In this document: positions 5,632 through 9,856 of the stretch, piece by piece
Numbering within the stretch: position 1 is the first letter of the stretch
Layout of the letters: every line of letters begins with the position of its first letter
NCBI GenBank assembly: GCA_964511665.1
Contig: CAZEHA010000080.1
Span: 1 to 9,856, forward strand
Direction of reading: 5' to 3'
Length of the DNA: 9,856 bases
Origin: JAGOEF01 sp964511665
Lineage (GTDB): Bacteria; Bacteroidota; Bacteroidia; Bacteroidales; ML635J-15
Translations under genes and position numbers: made by a program
The notes under the pieces: model-generated
The model's database searches: none
What the model was told of the DNA's origin: nothing
The model's input: only the letters and a program-made list of their open reading frames with translations

Positions 5632-7020
5632 ATGAGCAATTCCGATTTGTTTCAGGGATATAAAGGCAAAGCATTAGATGTGCTGATGAAATTCAACGTA
5701 AGGGTTTGGGGTCAAACCGAAATGGAAACCACTCGCGGCACTTTTACCGGCACTGTATTACCACGTTCGATAAACGACGATGCCGAACATATTGTGATAA
5801 AGGTAATAACAGGCTACAACATTGGCGTTGACGTGAACACAATTATTAATATGAAGGAAACCGGCTATAAAAAAGCCAACTATGCCATCCCCGAGAAACA
5901 ATTCCCCTACACCGAGGGCTTGCCTCATGTTAAACTCTTTGGTACCGGCGGAACCATTGCCTCACGCTTAGATTACCGCACCGGAGCCGTTATTCCTGCT
6001 TTTTCGCCCGGAGAATTATATGGAGCCGTTCCCGAATTGGCCGACATTTGCAACCTCGACACCGAGAAACTGTTTGCCGTTTTCAGCGAAAACATGGGAC
6101 CAACTCAGTATATAGCACTTGCCCATGCCATTCAGCGCGAAGTAGAAAATGGCATCGATGGAATAGTTATTGGCCATGGCACCGACACACTTCACCACAC
6201 GGGAGCAGCACTTACCTTTATGTGTCAGAATCTTCCGGTACCTGTTGTGTTGGTAGGATCGCAGCGTTCAAGCGACCGCCCCAGTTCCGATGCAGCTCTC
6301 AACCTGATGCACGCCATGAAGACTGCCGGAACCGGCGACATTGCAGAGGTGTTGGTTTGCATGTTTGGCCCCACCTCCGACGAATATGGGTTCTTGCATA
6401 AAGGAACCCGGGTTCGTAAAATGCATTCATCGTATCGTTCCACTTTTCGTACCATAGGCGACACACCGGTAGCCACCGTTACACGCAATGGGGTTGTGCC
6501 TATCAAAAAACAATACAACAAACGCCGCAACGATAAAAGCATGATTCTGAAGCCTTACTATAGCGATAGAGTTACCATGCTGTATTACTACACAGGGATG
6601 AGCCCTGATATTCTCGACTCGATGATTGATTTGGGTTACAAGGGTATCGTAATTGTGGGCACAGGTCTTGGTCATGTAAACAAAGAACTGTACCCCGCCA
6701 TTGTTAGAGCCAAAGAAAAAGGCGTTCTTATTTTTATGACACTGCAAACTATTTGGGGCTACGTACAAATGTTTGTATACGATACCGGTCGCGATATGAT
6801 GTCGAAGGGAATTGTTCCACTGGGCAATATGTTGCCTGAGGTAGCTTTCGTAAAGCTATCGTGGGCACTGGGCCAAACCGAAGACCGCGACGAAGTTATC
6901 AGACTCATGCTTACGCCGGTAAATGACGAAATCACCGAAAAAGAACCCTACAACGGATATTTAGTGTATCAGGGTGGTGTTGCCGAAGTAGAGGAATTCG
7001 TTCGCAAAGTTCGCAAATAA
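5632..7020 (+). CDS. gatD: Glu-tRNA(Gln) amidotransferase subunit D (archaeal-type GatD)
   Basis: The 462-residue product is the asparaginase-like glutaminase subunit that supplies ammonia to GatE. The N-terminal domain (1-95) is the small beta-barrel found in GatD but not in ordinary asparaginases. The asparaginase core follows, with GTGGTIAS at 104-111 (nucleophile Thr108) and GHGTDT at 181-186 (Thr184, Asp185). A conserved QRSSDRPSSDA stretch lies at 211-221, and KGTRVRKMHSS at 257-267 provides the likely catalytic Lys263. The 76-residue spacing between the two catalytic Thr agrees with archaeal GatD as I remember it, so all catalytic residues appear intact. Being directly downstream of gatE and having the N-terminal barrel exclude a free AnsA/AnsB asparaginase. 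The Nudix gene starts 3 bp after its stop codon. Archaeal GatD is usually about 420-440 residues, so this one is slightly longer. Confidence 0.93.
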   Translation: MSNSDLFQGYKGKALDVLMKFNVRVWGQTEMETTRGTFTGTVLPRSINDDAEHIVIKVITGYNIGVDVNTIINMKETGYKKANYAIPEKQFPYTEGLPHVKLFGTGGTIASRLDYRTGAVIPAFSPGELYGAVPELADICNLDTEKLFAVFSENMGPTQYIALAHAIQREVENGIDGIVIGHGTDTLHHTGAALTFMCQNLPVPVVLVGSQRSSDRPSSDAALNLMHAMKTAGTGDIAEVLVCMFGPTSDEYGFLHKGTRVRKMHSSYRSTFRTIGDTPVATVTRNGVVPIKKQYNKRRNDKSMILKPYYSDRVTMLYYYTGMSPDILDSMIDLGYKGIVIVGTGLGHVNKELYPAIVRAKEKGVLIFMTLQTIWGYVQMFVYDTGRDMMSKGIVPLGNMLPEVAFVKLSWALGQTEDRDEVIRLMLTPVNDEITEKEPYNGYLVYQGGVAEVEEFVRKVRK

Positions 7021-7023
7021 CCC

Positions 7024-7653
7024 ATGGTAGCCATGGACTTTGGCAGCCTTGTAGGGAAACTGGAAAAAGCCCTGCAATTACCTCTACCGGGCAAAGAAGC
7101 ACATCGCAAGATGATGCCGGTTGTACCCGGCAATCGAATAGAATATTTCACCAACAAAACATTGCGACCGGCAGCCGTATTAATCTGTTTGTTCCCGCTG
7201 AACAATCGTATGCACACCATTTTTATCGAGCGTACGCAAGATGCCGGGCCACACAGCGGACAAATTGCTTTTCCGGGTGGCCGATTCGAAGACTCCGATG
7301 ATAGTTTAATGCACACAGCTCTACGGGAAGCCAACGAAGAACTTGGAATTATCACCGAACAAGTTTATGTATTAGGCAAACTCAGTGCAATACAAATACC
7401 CGTTAGTGGTTTTTCGGTACTTCCGGTAATAGCTGTGGCGCAGCAGCAACCGATCATAGAAGCTTGCCCCGACGAAGTAAAATCGTATTTTACATGCGAT
7501 TTACTAGAGCTTTTCTCAAACAAAGGTCATGGAAAGATAGTAGTGCGCGACTTTAGCATTGAGGCAGCTTTTTACAAATACAACGAAAAAGCTATTTGGG
7601 GAGCAACAGCCATGTTGCTCAGTGAGCTCGAAAGCTTATTGATAAATTCATAA
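7024..7653 (+). CDS. Nudix hydrolase, NudL-like CoA pyrophosphatase
   Basis: The 209-residue product belongs to the NudL/PCD1/NUDT7-8 branch of Nudix enzymes, which cleave coenzyme A and its derivatives to phosphopantetheine compounds and 3',5'-ADP. The family signature preceding the Nudix box is visible as IERTQDAGPHSGQIAFPGG (68-86). The Nudix box follows as GGRFEDSDD...REANEELGI (85-109), with metal-binding Glu at 102, 105 and 106. The one-residue-longer spacing and the Asp in place of the first Glu are as in E. coli NudL. Start choice: ATG at 7024 or in-frame ATG at 7033; the difference is three residues. It lies 3 bp after gatD, so it is likely co-transcribed and translationally coupled. 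No obvious biochemical link to tRNA amidation is known. A strong terminator begins 5 bp after the stop. Confidence 0.88.
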   Translation: MVAMDFGSLVGKLEKALQLPLPGKEAHRKMMPVVPGNRIEYFTNKTLRPAAVLICLFPLNNRMHTIFIERTQDAGPHSGQIAFPGGRFEDSDDSLMHTALREANEELGIITEQVYVLGKLSAIQIPVSGFSVLPVIAVAQQQPIIEACPDEVKSYFTCDLLELFSNKGHGKIVVRDFSIEAAFYKYNEKAIWGATAMLLSELESLLINS

Positions 7654-7657
7654 AAAA

Positions 7658-7684
7658 ACTATCCCGATGAATTGTCGGGATAGT
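7658..7684. terminator. bidirectional intrinsic terminator between convergent operons
   Basis: ACTATCCCGA (7658-7667) and TCGGGATAGT (7675-7684) form a perfect 10-bp stem with a 7-nt loop TGAATTG. On the minus strand the hairpin is followed by a run of T (complement of the A-run at 7652-7657), a classic terminator 23 bp after the stop of the secreted protein gene. On the plus strand it is followed by GTAATTTATTG, a weaker U-rich tract, just after the Nudix gene. It serves both convergent transcription units. Confidence 0.85.
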
Positions 7685-7707
7685 GTAATTTATTGTTGGC
7701 AAACCGA

Positions 7708-9714
7708 TTAGTCGACAAACACTTTTCCTTTACCAATTATAGAACCATTATGGTCGGCAACAACATACAACAGCATGCCTTTGCAAGCACTTAAATCGAT
7801 ACTAAAAGTACTTGAGCCGGCATGTTTCTCGCTTATCAGGCTACCTGTTAGCGAATATACTTTTACTATTGCATCTTCGGTTGAACCCAGATCGAAAAAT
7901 ACAAGGCCTGAGCTGGGATTTGGATACACACGTACACTAGCAATATTACCTGCAGGGCGCTGAATACCCACGTTGGCAATTTCGCAAATATAGCCTTGCT
8001 CATCGTAGTATGTTTGAATAGCCTGCACACGCTGACGCAGCATAGCAATTGATGTAAGATGCGTTCCATCTATATCCCAGGCAAACGGGAAGGCCAGATC
8101 GACACATATTTTGCCGCCCGAAGCCATAGAGAACGGCCCAACCGACATCACTCCCCGGCGATCGCCGGGAGTATTACCTTCGCCTATTTCTGTCCATCCC
8201 TCACCTGTTTCGGGAATACCTGTAAACATGTGATCTACCGGTGTTTCACCACCATGACCTTGTCCGCCATATGTCATGGGTTCTCCATTCTTCCAAACAC
8301 CTTTTAAATAATTATAGAAATCGGGAGCCTGTTCCGGATCGCCATAATCACCGGTCCCATTTGTGTAGTACACAAAATGTGAAATAGGATGATTCAAAAA
8401 AACAGCTCCCTGTGCAGGTGCAGGCTCTCCGTAGTTGGCATCGGCGTTATTTGCGTTGTAGCTGTAGTACATGTTTAAATCGACATCGCAGCCAACATAG
8501 TCGTCGGTAGCAGCACCCAAATCCATGTCGCTGAACGACCCGAAGTACGCTGCATGATAGTCGTTTTCGGAACGATTATATATTTGATAATTGACAAAAA
8601 TAGTATTCAACAAATCAAAATTTTCTTCTTCATATACCGAATACATCATTGCATGCACTTCGATGCCAATGGCTTGCCCGCCAGAGGCATGTGTTATTTT
8701 ATGGTCGTTGAAAATGGCATATATAGCCATAGAGCCTCTAATCAGAGGATATTCGCCGAGTTCTGGTTCATATATTTCATTTTCGTTTCCATCGAAAAAC
8801 GGAGCCAGCAGCGCAGCTTCGCCATTTTCCTCATCACCATTAGCTGGCCAATTGGCAATGGCTTCGGGCATTTCATAACCGCCGTCGGCAAAGTGAGCAA
8901 TGTGCAGGTCAATTTCTTCGGCAGTAAGTTTCCATACACGATTATACTTCACCAAGTATTCAGGTTTGTAGTAATTGTTGGCTACCGGACCAAACGAATA
9001 GTCGAATTCGTTCGACAGACTTCCATACCGTTGGGCAGCAACATGCAGCTCCGAATTCTGCGAAATACCTCCCATCCACATATTTGCAATATACACTGTG
9101 TGATTGCCGCTCCCTGCAGGCACTTCGAAAACCTGATTGAAAAGTTCGCCCCCTGCATTCATACCTGTGTATATTCCAATATTGTCGATCATGGCTGCGC
9201 CACCTGCCGATTTATAAACAGTAACATCATCAATTTGCAAATCGTCGTTTTCGGCTTTTGTCTGGCGTATTTCGAAAACCAATTCAGCTTCGTCGCTGCT
9301 TACTGATGCTGTAAACGAGCGCTCGTAATACACCCAGGTTTCGGTATTCACCATGATTAAGGGCGACACGGTTGTGTTGTTGCCCGACCAGGCTTTGATA
9401 CTTGCAATATTGCCACGCCCTTTGGCCCAAAACGACACATAGTACTTTTCTCCTTCAACAATACTAAAGGCTTGAGTTGAAAATTTCTTGATTGGTATCT
9501 CGCGGTTTTGCAATTTCACAGCACGCGTTCCCGACAAGGGAGCAATAGTGTACATAAAAACGCTATCTTCTTCGATAGTTGTTTGTGTTCCCATCCAATC
9601 GTCGGGCAAATCATTACTCCAGGTTTCAAAGTTATTGTTAAAGGCAATTTGAGCCTGTGTACCACTTGCTATAAAAGACAAGATGACTACACATAACAGT
9701 AAATTTCGTTTCAT
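7708..9714 (-). CDS. large secreted protein with T9SS type A sorting domain
   Basis: The 668-residue product has a Sec signal peptide (1-22, ending TQAQ). Residues about 23-168 form a carbohydrate-binding or jelly-roll-like domain, with FETWSNDLPDDW at 29-40, YYVSFWAKG at 91-99 and the closing strand LQIDDVTVYK at 159-168. Residues about 175-590 match a domain of unknown function frequent in secreted Bacteroidota proteins, recognisable by RVWKLTAEEIDLHIAHF, GYEMPEAIANWPANG and an EF-hand-like loop DGNENEIYEPELGEYPLIRG at 308-327, probably a Ca2+ site. Residues 594-668 are the T9SS type A C-terminal domain (VRVYPNPSSGLVFFDL, VYSLTGSLI and a final short strand), which sends the protein across the outer membrane for cleavage and surface attachment or release. 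No catalytic motif is recognised, so an adhesin or surface-layer role is as likely as an enzymatic one. It is monocistronic here, with its own promoter and terminator, and converges on the gatDE operon. Confidence 0.87.
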   Translation of the reverse strand: MKRNLLLCVVILSFIASGTQAQIAFNNNFETWSNDLPDDWMGTQTTIEEDSVFMYTIAPLSGTRAVKLQNREIPIKKFSTQAFSIVEGEKYYVSFWAKGRGNIASIKAWSGNNTTVSPLIMVNTETWVYYERSFTASVSSDEAELVFEIRQTKAENDDLQIDDVTVYKSAGGAAMIDNIGIYTGMNAGGELFNQVFEVPAGSGNHTVYIANMWMGGISQNSELHVAAQRYGSLSNEFDYSFGPVANNYYKPEYLVKYNRVWKLTAEEIDLHIAHFADGGYEMPEAIANWPANGDEENGEAALLAPFFDGNENEIYEPELGEYPLIRGSMAIYAIFNDHKITHASGGQAIGIEVHAMMYSVYEEENFDLLNTIFVNYQIYNRSENDYHAAYFGSFSDMDLGAATDDYVGCDVDLNMYYSYNANNADANYGEPAPAQGAVFLNHPISHFVYYTNGTGDYGDPEQAPDFYNYLKGVWKNGEPMTYGGQGHGGETPVDHMFTGIPETGEGWTEIGEGNTPGDRRGVMSVGPFSMASGGKICVDLAFPFAWDIDGTHLTSIAMLRQRVQAIQTYYDEQGYICEIANVGIQRPAGNIASVRVYPNPSSGLVFFDLGSTEDAIVKVYSLTGSLISEKHAGSSTFSIDLSACKGMLLYVVADHNGSIIGKGKVFVD

Positions 9715-9750
9715 CGTGATACAGTTTTAGTTGATATTTAGATTACACAT

Positions 9751-9782
9751 CAAAAATAAACAGAATTTATACAAAATGCAAA
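9751..9782 (-). promoter_or_regulatory. Bacteroidota-type promoter for the T9SS-secreted protein
   Basis: On the minus strand, TTTG (9782-9779) is followed by a 20-bp spacer and TATTTTTG (9758-9751), matching TTTG-N19-21-TAnnTTTG. Transcription would start near 9745, with a leader of about 30 nt before the ATG at 9714. The -33 box lies only 20 bp from the IS end at 9803, so the promoter core survived the insertion but any more distal control sequence did not. Confidence 0.6.
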
Positions 9783-9802
9783 ATATTTTTATTTTTCACT
9801 AG

Positions 9803-9856
9803 CGTAAATTCAACAAGCAAATGCGACAGATTTAAAGAAAACATCTTTAGGTGTCT
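9803..9856 (-). mobile_element. right end of an IS30-like insertion sequence (right contig edge)
   Basis: This is the exact reverse complement of bases 1-54, so the same IS end is present again in opposite orientation. Both copies point their transposase 3' ends into the window. A single IS copy in a circular replicon would give two different IS ends, so at least two inverted copies, or a misassembly, are needed to explain the arrangement. The immediately adjacent inner DNA (9795-9802) has no similarity to bases 55-62. Confidence 0.6.
9810..9856 (-). CDS. C-terminal tail of an IS30-family-like transposase (partial, second copy)
   Basis: The minus strand reads TPKDVFFKSVAFAC from base 9854, with a TGA stop at 9812-9810. 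It is identical at base level to the fragment at the left edge, so the two copies have not diverged and the duplication is recent or the sequences were merged by assembly. The stop lies 98 bp before the start codon of the secreted protein gene on the same strand, so transposase transcription could run into that gene. Confidence 0.5.
   Translation of the reverse strand, partial: TPKDVFFKSVAFAC

Noticed and set aside
6048..6401. Plus-strand open frame of 117 codons within gatD
   Set aside because: It lies in another frame inside intact gatD and its product is rich in Arg, Cys, His and Trp, as expected of a shadow frame.
5632..7020. Ordinary cytoplasmic L-asparaginase
   Set aside because: The N-terminal barrel domain, the QRSSDRPSSDA and KMHSS motifs and the adjacent gatE identify it as GatD.
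8154..8169. 16-bp perfect palindrome CCCGGCGATCGCCGGG, with a GCGATCGC core
   Set aside because: It sits inside the coding sequence of the secreted protein where it encodes a PGDRRG-type motif seen in the family. There is no second copy in the window, so it looks like chance or a codon effect rather than a regulatory site.
8554..9306. Long open frame (250 codons) on the plus strand
   Set aside because: It lies entirely antisense to the secreted T9SS protein. Its product is rich in Ile, Phe, His and Cys with no family pattern, and it has no promoter.
1..9856. Linear extrachromosomal element or virus with terminal inverted repeats
   Set aside because: The repeat encodes a transposase-like C-terminus, and the interior has only ordinary cellular genes with no replication, terminal-protein, capsid or recombinase gene. 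Two inverted IS copies or assembly breakage explains the repeat better.

Overview
The window looks like a complete assembly contig from a Bacteroidota bacterium, probably of the Bacteroidales or a related marine/anaerobic group. The evidence is a type 9 secretion C-terminal domain, a DUF2490 outer-membrane barrel, a Bacteroidota-style lipoprotein, promoters of the TTG-N20-TAnnTTTG type rather than sigma70 type, and moderately AT-rich DNA. No rRNA, tRNA, CRISPR array, replication gene or recombinase is visible.

Layout. Bases 1-54 and 9803-9856 are a perfect 54-bp inverted repeat. Read inward, each copy carries the end of an open frame (TPKDVFFKSVAFAC, stop) that resembles the C-terminus of an IS30-family transposase, followed by the IS end. 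The contig therefore appears to lie between two oppositely oriented copies of one insertion sequence, both with right ends facing inward. Bases 147-3312 (+) form a tight five-gene operon: a small lipoprotein, a lysine-rich secreted YD-repeat-like protein, a VTC-domain polyphosphate polymerase, a DUF4956 membrane protein and a DUF2490 outer-membrane barrel. The gaps are 6 and 5 bp, followed by overlaps of 14 and 8 bp. Bases 3313-3621 are a non-coding gap holding a good promoter. Bases 3622-7653 (+) form a second operon: gatE and gatD, the archaeal-type Glu-tRNA(Gln) amidotransferase, followed 3 bp later by a NudL-like CoA pyrophosphatase. A 10-bp-stem bidirectional terminator at 7658-7684 separates these from a convergent 668-aa secreted protein with a T9SS sorting domain (7708-9714, minus strand), which has its own promoter near the right IS end.

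How the genes may work together. The first operon looks like an envelope-spanning polyphosphate or other polyanion module. It combines a cytoplasmic polymerase (VTC), an inner-membrane partner (DUF4956), an outer-membrane barrel (DUF2490) and two exported accessory proteins. The second operon encodes tRNA-dependent glutamine formation by the GatDE heterodimer, otherwise regarded as an archaeal hallmark, and carries a housekeeping Nudix enzyme. The most notable points are the archaeal-type GatDE in a Bacteroidota setting, the VTC-DUF4956-barrel operon, and the inverted IS ends bounding the contig.
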